Positions 55,822 to 64,000 of a DNA stretch of 64,000 nt are shown piece after piece. The stretch comes from Spiroplasma corruscae (lineage in GTDB: Bacteria > Bacillota_I > Bacilli_A > Mycoplasmatales > Mycoplasmataceae). The DNA is taken from assembly GCF_002237575.1 (NCBI RefSeq), contig NZ_CP022535.1, positions 1,111,401 to 1,175,400 of the forward strand. The letters are read 5' to 3'. The number at the start of each line of letters is the position of its first letter. Position 1 is the first letter of the stretch. A program made the translations under genes and the position numbers. The notes beneath the pieces were generated by a model, which saw nothing but the letters and a program-made list of their open reading frames with translations, ran no database searches and was not told the DNA's origin.

Positions 55822-56880
55822 ATGAAAGTAGACGAACGAACATTTATAGCATTAGATTTAGGTACTAGCAATATTATTGCATATGTGGGTAAACAAGGAA
55901 TAGTTTACAATGAACCATCAATAATGGCATATGATACAGTTACGAACACATTATTAGCACTTGGTGAAGAAGCTTACAATATGCTGGGTAAAACACATGA
56001 AACAATTAGTATGATAGTTCCAATTAAAGATGGAGTTATTACTGATTTAGATGCTGCAAAAGATATGTTAAAGCATGTTTTTGGAAAATTAAAAATGTTA
56101 AATGATTGAAGAAATTCAATTATACTATTAGCTTGTCCAAGCGAAGTAACTGAATTAGAGAGAGAAGCTTTAAAACAAGTTGCATATGATATGGGAGCTG
56201 AAATTGTTGTTGTAGAAGAAGAAGTTAAGATGGCAGCAATCGGTGCAGGAATAAATATTGATGTACCAAAAGGAAATATAGTTATTGATATTGGTGGTGG
56301 AACATCTGATATTGCTATAATATCAGCTGGAGATATAATAATTTCAAGATCAATAAAAGTTGCTGGAAACGCATTTAATGAAGAAATAAAAAAATATGTT
56401 CGATCAGAATATAATGTTACCATTGGTGATAAAACTGCTGAAAACGTTAAAAAAGAACTAGGATCACTTTCAAAATACAAAGGTGAAAAAACAATGTCTG
56501 TATTTGGTAGAGATATAGTTTCTGGTTTACCAAAAGAAGCAATTATTAGTTCTGAAGAAATAAGAAATGTTCTTGTAAATGCATTTAGTAGAATTACAGA
56601 TATGGTAATAGAAATTATGGAAAATACACCTCCTGAATTAGCCGGAGATATAATTTCAAACGGATTTATGCTATGTGGTGGTGGAGCATTAATTAGAGGT
56701 ATTAAAGAGTACTTTAATGGAATCTTTTCAATACCTTGTAAAATATCTCCAAGCCCTATGACAGGAGTTGTAGAAGGTGCGCAAGTATATCAAAAAGTAA
56801 TTAATAGAAGAATTGAATCAGGTTACTATGGTAAAAACGCAAGAGATCTTAAAAAAAGTAGTCAAAGTCAATATATTTAA
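55822..56880 (+). CDS. mreB: MreB actin-like protein, copy E
   Basis: Start MKVDERTFIALDLGTSNIIA after TAGGAGG. Motifs VEEEVKMAAIGAGINI, IDIGGGTSDIAIIS and GDIISNGFMLCGGGALIRGI are present; one TGA (NDWRNSI) is Trp. 352 aa, with a basic/polar tail ending RDLKKSSQSQYI. Own promoter and terminator, so it is regulated apart from C-D. Together with A-D it completes the five-MreB set expected of Spiroplasma. Confidence 0.96.
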
Positions 56881-56905
56881 AAGCATCTAAGGATGTTTTT
56901 TTTAA
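56881..56905 (+). terminator. Terminator of mreB copy E
   Basis: GCATC TAAG GATGT hairpin followed by T8. Confidence 0.75.
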
Positions 56906-57004
56906 TGAAAATAATATAAAAGTTTATAAACAATGTATAATATTTTTAGTACATTTTTTATAATGTTTTCTCATTATGGAAAAAATACTATACAGGGAGG
57001 ACTC

Positions 57005-57964
57005 ATGTACACAACCGATACTATTGAAAAAATTTTAAAACTTAATAAAAATAAAAAAAGAATTATTCTGCCAGAAGGTGAAGAAGAAAAAATTCAAAAA
57101 GTAGCTAAATACTTAGTTGAAAATGATATTTGTATTCCAATATTGTTATTTCAAGAGAAAGTTTCAAACAATTTAGACGAAAGAATTATTCAAATATGTG
57201 TAAAGGACTTAAATATTGAACAATATGCAGAGGAGTTCTTAAATATTAGAAAAGGGAAAATAACAGGTCTTGAAGAAGCAAGAAATCTTGTATCAAAATC
57301 AAATTACTTAGCAAATATGATGCTTTATAAGGGTGAAGCTGATTGTGTATTATGTGGTTTGAGTTATACTACAGCTGACACATTAAGACCAGCTTTACAA
57401 ATTATAAAAACCAAGAAAGACGTTTCCGTAGCAAGCTCGGTTATTATAATGAGAAAAAAAGATCAATACTATTTGTTTGGAGATTGTAGTTTGAATTTAA
57501 ACCCTACAGCTCGCCAACTAGCGGACATATCAAAAAGTTTTGTAAACTTTGCAAGACTTATGGATATAAAAGAACCTAATGTAGCATTACTAAGTTATTC
57601 AACTGACGGATCTGGCTCAGGTCCTGATGTTGATAAAGTAAGAGAAGCTAAGGAGTTGTTACTAAATGAGAAAGTTAATTTTAAGTTTGACGGAGAAATT
57701 CAATTTGATGCTGCGTTTTGCAAAGAAGTTAGAAATAAAAAATATAAGAACTCAAATATCTGTAGCGAATCAGCTAACATATTTGTATTCCCAACTCTAG
57801 ACGCAGGGAATATAGGTTATAAAATAGCACAAAGAATGGGAGGGTATGAAGCTATAGGTCCTATTATACTAGGATTAAATAAACCAGTTAATGATTTATC
57901 AAGAGGCGCAAATCTTGAAGATATAATTCAAGCAGCGGTATTAACTGTATATATGGCTAAATAA
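57005..57964 (+). CDS. pta: Phosphate acetyltransferase
   Basis: Converts acetyl-CoA and phosphate to acetyl phosphate. The start is ATG 57005 (GGGAGGACTCATG, MYTTDTIEKILKLNKNKKRI), not the upstream in-frame ATG, which lacks a ribosome site. RIILPEGEEEKIQKVAKYLV, GLSYTTADTLRPALQIIKTK, LLSYSTDGSGSGPDVDKV and IFPTLDAGNIGYKIAQRMGG-type motifs are clear; 319 aa. It is coupled to ackA (TAA-T-ATG). Together they generate ATP from pyruvate-derived acetyl-CoA. Confidence 0.95.
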   Translation: MYTTDTIEKILKLNKNKKRIILPEGEEEKIQKVAKYLVENDICIPILLFQEKVSNNLDERIIQICVKDLNIEQYAEEFLNIRKGKITGLEEARNLVSKSNYLANMMLYKGEADCVLCGLSYTTADTLRPALQIIKTKKDVSVASSVIIMRKKDQYYLFGDCSLNLNPTARQLADISKSFVNFARLMDIKEPNVALLSYSTDGSGSGPDVDKVREAKELLLNEKVNFKFDGEIQFDAAFCKEVRNKKYKNSNICSESANIFVFPTLDAGNIGYKIAQRMGGYEAIGPIILGLNKPVNDLSRGANLEDIIQAAVLTVYMAK

Positions 57965-57965
57965 T

Positions 57966-59153
57966 ATGATATTAGTAGTAAATTCAGGAAGTAGTTCAAT
58001 TAAATTTTCTCTATATGAGTATAAAAATAATAATGATATTGAAAAATTAGCATCTGGAATGGCTGAACAAATTAAAGTAAACGGTAAAATAATAATTACT
58101 TACCAAGGAAATAAACATGAAATAGATATTAGTCTACCAGACCACAAAGTTGCAATTGAAGCGATATTAAGCAAATTAGATGAGTTAAAAATTATAAAGG
58201 ATATAAAAGATATTCAAGGAGTTGGTTATAGAGTTGTACATGGTGGTACAATTTCAAAATCATCAATTATTGATGAGAAAGTACATAAGCAAATCCAAGA
58301 TTCATCCAAACTTGCACCTTTACATAATCCACCTGCATTATTGGTTATAGATAAGTTTAAAGAATTTTTACCACACTCAAAACATGTTGCTTGTTTTGAT
58401 ACAGCTTATCATCAAACTATGCCAGAAAGAAATTATATTTACCCAGTTAATATAGAATGATATAAAAAATACGATGTAAGAAAGTATGGTTTCCACGGCA
58501 CTTCATTTAATTATATAAATAAAAAGTTTGAAGAAATAGTTGGTAAGGAAAAAAACAATTTAATTGTATGTCACTTAGGAAATGGTGCATCTATTTGTTC
58601 AATTAAAGAAGGTAAGTCATTTGATACTACAATGGGTTTAACTCCTCTTGCCGGAATAATGATGGGCAGTAGGAGTGGAGATGTGGACCCATCTATAATT
58701 AATTATATGTGTACTTCTTTAAATAAAAGTCCAAATGAGATAAATGAAATGCTTAATAATAATTCAGGTTTATTAGGGATAAGTGGTGTATCATCTGACA
58801 TTAGATATGTTATAGAAGGCTATAATAAAAACGATAAAATGTGTACTCTAGCGATTGAGATTTATACGCAAAAAATTGCAAATTTTATTATTCAAATGAT
58901 TAATCAACAAAATCAAAAGATAGACGCTATTATATTCACGGCTGGTATTGGAGAAAACTCTCAAATTGTAGTTGAAAAAGTTGTTGGCAAACTTCCATTA
59001 TTAAATATATCTGTAGATCAAGAATTAAATAATAAAAAATATGAGGATTATATAAAAATTAATACACCTACATCAAAAATTGATATTTATAAAATTAGAA
59101 CTAATGAAGAGATAATGATTTGTAAAGATGTAATCACATTCTTAAAGAAATAA
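57966..59153 (+). CDS. ackA: Acetate kinase
   Basis: Acetyl phosphate + ADP to acetate + ATP. MILVVNSGSSSIKFSLYEYK is the phosphate-1 start of the acetokinase family. GYRVVHGG, ACFDTAYHQTMPERNYIYPV, RKYGFHGTSFNYI, VCHLGNGASICSIKEGKSFD and the TAGIGENSQIV segment are present. 395 aa, with one TGA-Trp (NIEWYKKYD). Second gene of the pta-ackA unit, one base after the pta stop. Confidence 0.96.
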
Positions 59154-59162
59154 TTATTAAAG

Positions 59163-59238
59163 AGTACCTAAAATAGAAAAAAATAATATACTCTTATATT
59201 GATATACATATTCTATTCAAGGGTATTTTTTTTATTCT
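59163..59238 (+). terminator. Long-stem terminator of pta-ackA
   Basis: Outer arms TACC...AATAGAA and TTCTATT..GGGTA pair across about 40 bases and are followed by T9. Pairing is imperfect. Confidence 0.5.
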
Positions 59239-59252
59239 AAAATAAATATAAT

Positions 59253-59287
59253 ATTAAAAAACTCTTTACATATTTTAAAGAGTTTGA
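59253..59287 (-). terminator. Terminator of the mnmE-tatD unit
   Basis: AAACTCTTTA and TAAAGAGTTT arms (59259-59285) with T6 on the minus-strand side. Confidence 0.8.
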
Positions 59288-59318
59288 TAACTTTTTTAAT
59301 AGCTACATTTATTAAAAT

Positions 59319-60113
59319 TTATTTTATTTTAAATATTTTATGAGCATTATTGGTTGTTGCTTCTATAACGTCGTTTTTATTTAATTTTTTAATATTAGCT
59401 ATAGCTTTAACTGTATAAACAATATATCTTGATTGATTAATTGCACCTCTGTTTGGTTCAGGTGTTAGATATGGTGCGTCAGTTTCAACCAAAAGACTAT
59501 TAATTGAAACTTTTAGAACAGTTTCTTGAAGTTCTTTTGCATTTTTAAATGTTACTACACCTGGAATTGATAAATAATAACCAAGATCGGTAAATTTTTT
59601 TGCAAGTTCATAACCTCTTGTGTAGCAATGTACAATTGCATTCTTAACTTTCTTTTCTTTTAATATTTCCAACGCATCTATATAAGCTTGCTCAGAACCA
59701 TCCTTATCTCTTATGTGCATCATTAATGCAAGTTTGTTTTTGATAGCTATATCAATTTGTTTTTTGAAGAACAACTTTTGTCTCTCTTTATCATGAGGAG
59801 TATAGTAATAATCTAGTCCAACTTCTCCGATAGCAACAACGTTTTGACCGTAAGATAAGGTATCTATTTCATCAATATCATCTAATTCATAATCATTAAC
59901 ATTATTTGGGTGAATACCTACTGCCCCATAAACACTTGGATACTTAAGAGCATATTTAACCGCTTGTTTTGATGATTCAATATCAAACCCTACACAACAA
60001 AACTTGCTCACTCCGTTTTGGTTAGCATCTCTTATAAGCTCAGAAACTTCAATATCATTATTCTTATACATTTCGTCATTGAAATGTGTGTGTGTGTCAA
60101 AAATCCCTGCCAT
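59319..60113 (-). CDS. tatD: TatD-family metal-dependent DNase
   Basis: FDTHTHFNDEMY (metal His pair), AIGEVGLDYYYTPHDKERQK, MMHIRDKDGSEQAYIDAL, AIVHCYTRGYELAKKF and SLLVETDAPYLTPEPNRGAI are the complete set of TatD motifs. 264 aa. It follows mnmE by 18 bp on the same strand. Members degrade DNA 3'-5'; in Firmicutes the paralogue is usually near rnmV/rsmA or metG, here it is next to mnmE. Confidence 0.94.
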   Translation of the reverse strand: MAGIFDTHTHFNDEMYKNNDIEVSELIRDANQNGVSKFCCVGFDIESSKQAVKYALKYPSVYGAVGIHPNNVNDYELDDIDEIDTLSYGQNVVAIGEVGLDYYYTPHDKERQKLFFKKQIDIAIKNKLALMMHIRDKDGSEQAYIDALEILKEKKVKNAIVHCYTRGYELAKKFTDLGYYLSIPGVVTFKNAKELQETVLKVSINSLLVETDAPYLTPEPNRGAINQSRYIVYTVKAIANIKKLNKNDVIEATTNNAHKIFKIK

Positions 60114-60131
60114 TTATAATTCCTTCTTCCT

Positions 60132-61484
60132 TTACTTGCCCAGACAATATTTCCTAAATATATTATCTAAAATTTCATCATTAGAATCAAAGAAACCTAA
60201 TATACTATTAATAATTTCAAAAGCTTTTTTTAAATCTATTAAAATTATATCAATATCAAAACCTAATGAAATATTATGTTCTATTAAATTTAATAGTTTT
60301 AAAACATCTTCAAACATCTGTATATGTTTTAAGTTTGTTAACAATAAAAAATCTTTATCAAGAATATCTTCTCTGCTATACTTTCGTTCTAATGTTTTTT
60401 TTAACTCATCAACATTTTTATTTTTAGCAGATACAGAAACTAAAGATGGAAATATATGTTTTAATTCATTAATTTCTGTATCAGTTAGAAGATCAGCCTT
60501 ATTTAGTATTACAATATGCTCTTTCTCCTTAATATTATTGTAAAGATTTAAATCATATTTTTCTTTATTAATTACAAATAATATTAAATTTGATTTATTA
60601 ATAAGATTTAGAGTTTTTTCAATTCCTAACAACTCTACTTTATCTTTTGTTTTTCTAACACCAGCAGAGTCTATTAGGTCTAGGTTAAAGTTTTTAAAAT
60701 ATATAGTTCCTTCAACAACATCCCTTGTGGTACCTTCGATATCAGTCACAATAGCTTTATCTTCTTTAAGCAAAGAGTTCAATAAGGATGATTTTCCTAC
60801 ATTAGTTTCACCCAAAATAAGAGTTTTTATACCCTCATTTATATATAATAGGTTTTTACTATTATTAATTATATTTATGATTTCATTTTTTATAATAATT
60901 AAGTCTGGGCAAACTTCCATAACTGTGGTGTTTTGTACTTCCTCATACTCTGGATAATCAATAGCCGTTTGAAGTTTTGAAATAGCCTCTAAAAAACCTT
61001 TTTTTATAACTTCAATTTGATTTATATTCTTATCAACAAGCATTTTAGCATTTAATTTTATTGCTAAGTCATTTTTAGAGTTAATTAAATTATTAATACT
61101 TTCCGCTTGTATGAGGTCTATTTTTCCATTTAAATATGCTCTTTGACTAAACTCCCCAGGATATGCCATTCTAGCGCCTTTGGAAATAAGCAAATTTATT
61201 ATAGTAGTAGTAAGTAAAACACCACCATGACAATTAATTTCAACAGTTTCATCTCCAGTAAAAGATTTATTTTCTTGAAAAACAAGTAAAAGACTCTCAT
61301 CAATTGTAGATCCGTCTTTAATTATTTTTCTTAAATAAAATCCATTCTGATAAATTAAATCTTTATTAATTATCTTATTAACTAATTTTATTGCACCTTT
61401 TCCAGATACTCTAATTATTGATATTGCTTGCGTTGATAATTTAGTGGCAGATGCGACTATTATATCTTCAAAATTTATTTCCAT
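60132..61484 (-). CDS. mnmE: tRNA modification GTPase MnmE
   Basis: Partner of MnmG in making cmnm5U34. The N-terminal formyl-THF-binding domain (DIIVASATKLSTQAISIIRV, ETVEINCHGGVLLTTTIINL, YPGEFSQRAYLNGKIDLIQA) is intact. The G domain reads ILGETNVGKSSLLNSLLKED (G1, with the unusual ETNVGK in place of RPNVGK), DIEGTTRDVVEGTI, DLIDSAGVRKTKDKVE and LNKADLL. The C-terminal catalytic tail CLGK fits the C[ILV]GK rule. 450 aa. Confidence 0.95.
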   Translation of the reverse strand: MEINFEDIIVASATKLSTQAISIIRVSGKGAIKLVNKIINKDLIYQNGFYLRKIIKDGSTIDESLLLVFQENKSFTGDETVEINCHGGVLLTTTIINLLISKGARMAYPGEFSQRAYLNGKIDLIQAESINNLINSKNDLAIKLNAKMLVDKNINQIEVIKKGFLEAISKLQTAIDYPEYEEVQNTTVMEVCPDLIIIKNEIINIINNSKNLLYINEGIKTLILGETNVGKSSLLNSLLKEDKAIVTDIEGTTRDVVEGTIYFKNFNLDLIDSAGVRKTKDKVELLGIEKTLNLINKSNLILFVINKEKYDLNLYNNIKEKEHIVILNKADLLTDTEINELKHIFPSLVSVSAKNKNVDELKKTLERKYSREDILDKDFLLLTNLKHIQMFEDVLKLLNLIEHNISLGFDIDIILIDLKKAFEIINSILGFFDSNDEILDNIFRKYCLGK

Positions 61485-61502
61485 TCTTAACCTTCCTTGA
61501 AT

Positions 61503-61534
61503 TAATAAAAAACCAGAATCTATTTATCTGGTTT
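61503..61534 (-). terminator. Terminator overlapping the jag stop
   Basis: AAACCAGA and TCTGGTTT arms (61510-61534) with the T-run on the minus strand; the TAG of jag is in the loop. Confidence 0.7.
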
Positions 61535-62083
61535 ATAAACTAATTTTATTCTTCTTTCACCAAAAGGTCCAACACTTTTTATTTTTATGTTCTTATACTT
61601 CATTACAAACTCATTAATTCTTTTTCTGATCCTCTTTGAATGAGGAGGGAGAATTAATTGAGTTTTATAAAGTAGTAAACTATGTACTAAATTTCTTAAA
61701 TCAGAACTTAAAAACTCTCTGTCATAGATATAAGTTAAATAAATATTTGAAACTTCAAAATTTATTTTGATGTTTTCAATTTTTTTAAAATAAAACTTTA
61801 CAATATTCACTACATATTTCTTTTCTTCATTATCCAAAAGATAGTCAGATTTATAAAAAAGAATGTTTTTATTTTGAGACTTTGAGTAAAAAAATGTTGT
61901 TATTTTAAAATTAGTAAAAGTTTTAAAAAAGTTGTTTATCTTATCTAAAATTATTTTTTTCTTTTTGTTTTCTATAGTTTTGTAAGGCTCCTTATTTATT
62001 TGGTAGATAAGACTTACAAACTCATTTTTAGAATAAAAAAAATAACTATTTTTTAATGTTATTTTTTGATGCTTTTTTATCAT
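61520..62083 (-). CDS. Jag/KhpB-like protein with degenerate R3H domain
   Basis: By position (rpmH-rnpA-yidC-here-mnmE) and by sequence this is the Jag (SpoIIIJ-associated, KhpB) RNA-binding protein. The C-terminus LPPHSKRIRKRINEFVMKYK, then NIKIKSVGPFGERRIKLVYK, matches the R3H layout (P...R..iH......v.s.S.G....R.v.i.P), but the conserved His is Asn. The middle contains a weak KH-like stretch, and the first 60 residues are basic. 187 aa. ATG 62083 lies 38 bp inside yidC with no good ribosome site, so translation is probably coupled. Confidence 0.75.
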   Translation of the reverse strand: MIKKHQKITLKNSYFFYSKNEFVSLIYQINKEPYKTIENKKKKIILDKINNFFKTFTNFKITTFFYSKSQNKNILFYKSDYLLDNEEKKYVVNIVKFYFKKIENIKINFEVSNIYLTYIYDREFLSSDLRNLVHSLLLYKTQLILPPHSKRIRKRINEFVMKYKNIKIKSVGPFGERRIKLVYKPDK

Positions 62084-63254
62084 TTGCTATTTTATTTTTC
62101 ATAACAACTTTTTCTCTTTTTTTCTTAATTCTAGATGCTCTTGTTTCTCTAACATAATGAAATATCAATGTTTGTGAGATTTGGAATACAGATGAGAATA
62201 TTCAATATATAGCAACACCAGAAGCGGTTGTAAATATAATGAATACAAACACTAATATAAATACACCATTCATAATTAATTGTTTTTTTCTTGCTTTTTT
62301 TTGCTGCTCAGTATCATTTTTTTTATTTCTTTTTATAGCCTGCAATATCATAGGTAAAAACATTGATAGTATTTGAAGTGGTATGTATACAACAACTAAA
62401 GATAAATAAACTCAATTTCCACTAGTTATTTGTTCTCAAGGTGTATCAACAAAAGTAATTTTACCAACTACTGCAATTTTTAGTGCATGTGTAGCCCTAA
62501 CTATTGAGAACATTGCAAATAGGAATGGCATTGACAAGAATGCTGAAACCATTGCACCCATTGGCGAGATTCCTTCTTTTTTATATAAAGCCATTGTTTC
62601 CATCTGTTGTTTTTGTTTTGCTACCGGATCTGTTGAACCTTTATATTTTTGTTGAATATCAGCTTGCTTAGCTTGGACCATTTGAAGTTTTTCTTGATTG
62701 GACTGTGTTTTTCATGTAAATCCTAGCGTTATTGCTCTTATAATTATCGATGTAAATAACACAGATACTAAAACGATGTAACCATAACTACTTGATTTTG
62801 AGTTAATAATTCCAGAACTGTCAGTTCCAGCCATTAAACGAACAAATCCAACTAGCAAAAAGGACATAGGATAAACAAAGAATCCATAAAATGGAGATGA
62901 TGTCTCAGTAAATGCCTCACCTCAGGATGATATTGCATTTAGTGAATACTCAAATATATTTCCGTCAGCATCGCTTGCATATCAGTGATTTTTTGAACCA
63001 AAATCACCAAGTGATTTTATTACAATTTCAAACGTTGTACCTGGAGAGTAAACTTTGTTACCAGCCATATCTGAGACTTGTGAAACAGTGTATTTTGATT
63101 GATACATTTGAACACAACCTCAAAGCATTGAAATTATAACAAATAGAAATAGAAATAATCTAATTCACATTCAGATAATCTTAACAATATCTTTTTTTGT
63201 TTTTTTCTTACCTTTATTATTATTTAAATATTTTGAATAATCTTGTTTATACAA
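62046..63254 (-). CDS. yidC: Membrane protein insertase YidC
   Basis: Inserts proteins into the membrane with or without Sec. TTG 63254 is chosen as start because AGGAGAGGTG lies 6 bases upstream; an in-frame GTG 6 bases earlier would sit within that ribosome site. A first span (IRLFLFLFVIISMLWGCVQM) is followed by an external loop. The conserved core has FFVYPMSFLLVGFVRL, a TWKTQSNQEKLQMVQAKQAD segment, YKKEGISPMGAMVSAFLSMP and two C-terminal spans. 402 aa with many TGA-Trp. The basic tail overlaps jag. Confidence 0.92.
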
Positions 63255-63268
63255 GGTTTTCACCTCTC

Positions 63269-63595
63269 CTATATAGACAATAATAATTTGTCTAGTTGAT
63301 TCGAGTTATCAGCGTACTCTTTATTTAAAAATCCAGCTTTTACAATAATTACTACATCAATCTTTTTAAATTTCAATTTTTCTAATGAATTATACACAAT
63401 TGTTCTTACAATTCTTTTTGTGTGGTTCCTTAATACAGCATTTCCTAGTTTTTTACCTACGGAAATCCCATATCTAAATGACCCTTCGTTTTTATTTATA
63501 AAATAAACTACAAAAGATGATGTATTTTTAAACTTTCTGTGTCTAATTATTTTTTGAAAATCTTGGTTTTTTTTAATAATGCTTATATTTTTCAT
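63269..63595 (-). CDS. rnpA: Ribonuclease P protein component
   Basis: Protein subunit that helps the P RNA mature tRNA 5' ends. MKNISIIKKNQDFQKIIRHR, RYGISVGKKLGNAVLRNHTK (the RNR-type motif 'aVkRNriKR', here RNHTKR) and IVRTIVYNSLEKLKFKKIDV are diagnostic. 108 aa, basic. 3 bp after rpmH, as in nearly all bacteria. Confidence 0.93.
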   Translation of the reverse strand: MKNISIIKKNQDFQKIIRHRKFKNTSSFVVYFINKNEGSFRYGISVGKKLGNAVLRNHTKRIVRTIVYNSLEKLKFKKIDVVIIVKAGFLNKEYADNSNQLDKLLLSI

Positions 63596-63598
63596 AAA

Positions 63599-63733
63599 TT
63601 AAGCAGAAAGTCTAACTCTACCTTTTGCTCTTCTTGCTTTAATAACTTTTCTGCCATTTTTTGTTGACATTCTAGCTCTAAAACCATGAGTTCTGGCATG
63701 TTTAATTTTACTTGGTTGTCAAGTTCTTTTCAT
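63599..63733 (-). CDS. rpmH: 50S ribosomal protein L34
   Basis: 44-residue very basic protein [20 protein letters not shown], then [19 protein letters not shown] and VRLSA. The Trp at position 5 is TGA. AAGGAGGTATATATG marks the start. L34 genes border oriC/dnaA in most Firmicutes and mollicutes, and here DnaA boxes follow upstream. Confidence 0.96.
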
Positions 63734-63848
63734 ATATACCTCCTTAAAAATAAAACTTCATTTAAGATTATATAACAATTTAAAACTATATTTGTATATT
63801 GTTCAAAAAAAATATTTTCTTGTGAATTAAATGTTAATATTATTTTTA

Positions 63849-63857
63849 TGTGGAAAA
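63849..63857 (-). promoter_or_regulatory. DnaA box (one mismatch)
   Basis: TTTTCCACA on the minus strand versus the TTATCCACA consensus. Confidence 0.65.
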
Positions 63858-63897
63858 CTATGAATTAAATAGTATATAAAGGTTTCAATAAAAATGT

Positions 63898-63906
63898 TTA
63901 TCCACA
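63898..63906 (+). promoter_or_regulatory. DnaA box (perfect)
   Basis: TTATCCACA, identical to the consensus, about 100 bp from the window end and the presumed dnaA start. Confidence 0.85.
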
Positions 63907-64000
63907 ATAAAACTTTATTTGTGACTTTTTATAAGTTATTAACAATAAACTTGAAACGTTAAATTATAATTTTATTGATGATAAATGTGAGGTACATAAT

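Larger units (their letters stand above)
63734..64000. other. Origin-proximal region upstream of presumed dnaA
   Basis: Non-coding and AT-rich, with one perfect DnaA box, one near-perfect box in reverse orientation, and a looser TTATTAACA at 63936. The last bases include GTGAGGT, a likely ribosome site for dnaA starting just beyond base 64000. The promoter for rpmH must also be here. Confidence 0.75.

Overview
The window comes from a wall-less mollicute of the Spiroplasma type. The DNA is very AT-rich, and UGA is read as tryptophan throughout (for example inside rpsL, prfA, mnmG, metG and argS), so under the standard code most real genes look broken. Five complete mreB paralogues lie within 11 kb. 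That is the known hallmark of Spiroplasma, which uses several MreBs with the fibril cytoskeleton for helical shape and swimming. No peptidoglycan genes are seen. MEP-pathway genes (ispE, ispF) and phosphate acetyltransferase/acetate kinase fit a fermentative Spiroplasma.

Layout. The right end (63.6-64.0 kb) is the replication-origin neighbourhood: rpmH-rnpA-yidC-jag on the minus strand, then mnmE-tatD, with DnaA boxes upstream of a presumed dnaA just outside the window. From 59.1 down to 46.2 kb the coding strand flips to plus: mreB, mreB3-like, argS, a MATE transporter, a decayed IS3-type element, mreB x3, pta-ackA. Further left almost everything is on the minus strand: rnmV-rsmA-ispE, then a decayed accessory zone (38.9-42.4 kb) with IS relics, a GNAT enzyme and an HxlR regulator divergent from a small Cys protein. 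Next is a very compact run prs-pth-purA-purB-hpt-like-metG-mnmG-permease-rsmG-parA-parB-ychF (38.9 to 25.7 kb), then obg, ispF-gltX-HD protein-rpoE, pyrG, fba and rpmE. A six-gene run follows: a degenerate ABC-like protein, nrnA-like, tdk, prfA, prmC and a membrane protein. The left end holds lineage-specific proteins (2.0-9.1 kb), a decayed lipoprotein gene, and rpsL-rpsG.

How the genes work together. Many products serve translation and tRNA/rRNA modification (MnmE+MnmG on U34, RsmA, RsmG, PrfA+PrmC, Pth, MetG, GltX, ArgS, RNase M5, RnpA). Others serve nucleotide supply (Prs, PurA, PurB, PyrG, Tdk, an HPRT-like protein), chromosome partition (ParA/ParB) and cell shape (MreBs).

The most interesting unexplained items are listed here. 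(1) A translationally coupled pair at 4.4-9.0 kb encodes a four-TM protein with a long acidic tail carrying FVRP repeats, plus a soluble partner. (2) A gene at 13.9-15.7 kb looks like an ABC ATPase that has lost all its ATP-binding motifs. (3) An HPRT-like protein has lost catalytic residues. (4) HxlR, a perfect 18-bp palindrome and a small CACG protein form a compact switch. (5) An IS copy sits inside the loop of the MATE terminator hairpin, and three copies of its RBS-occluding leader hairpin are scattered in the window. (6) obg has a candidate leader peptide and attenuator. All gene ends were set by reading through TGA as Trp. No tRNA, rRNA, CRISPR or parS site was recognised.
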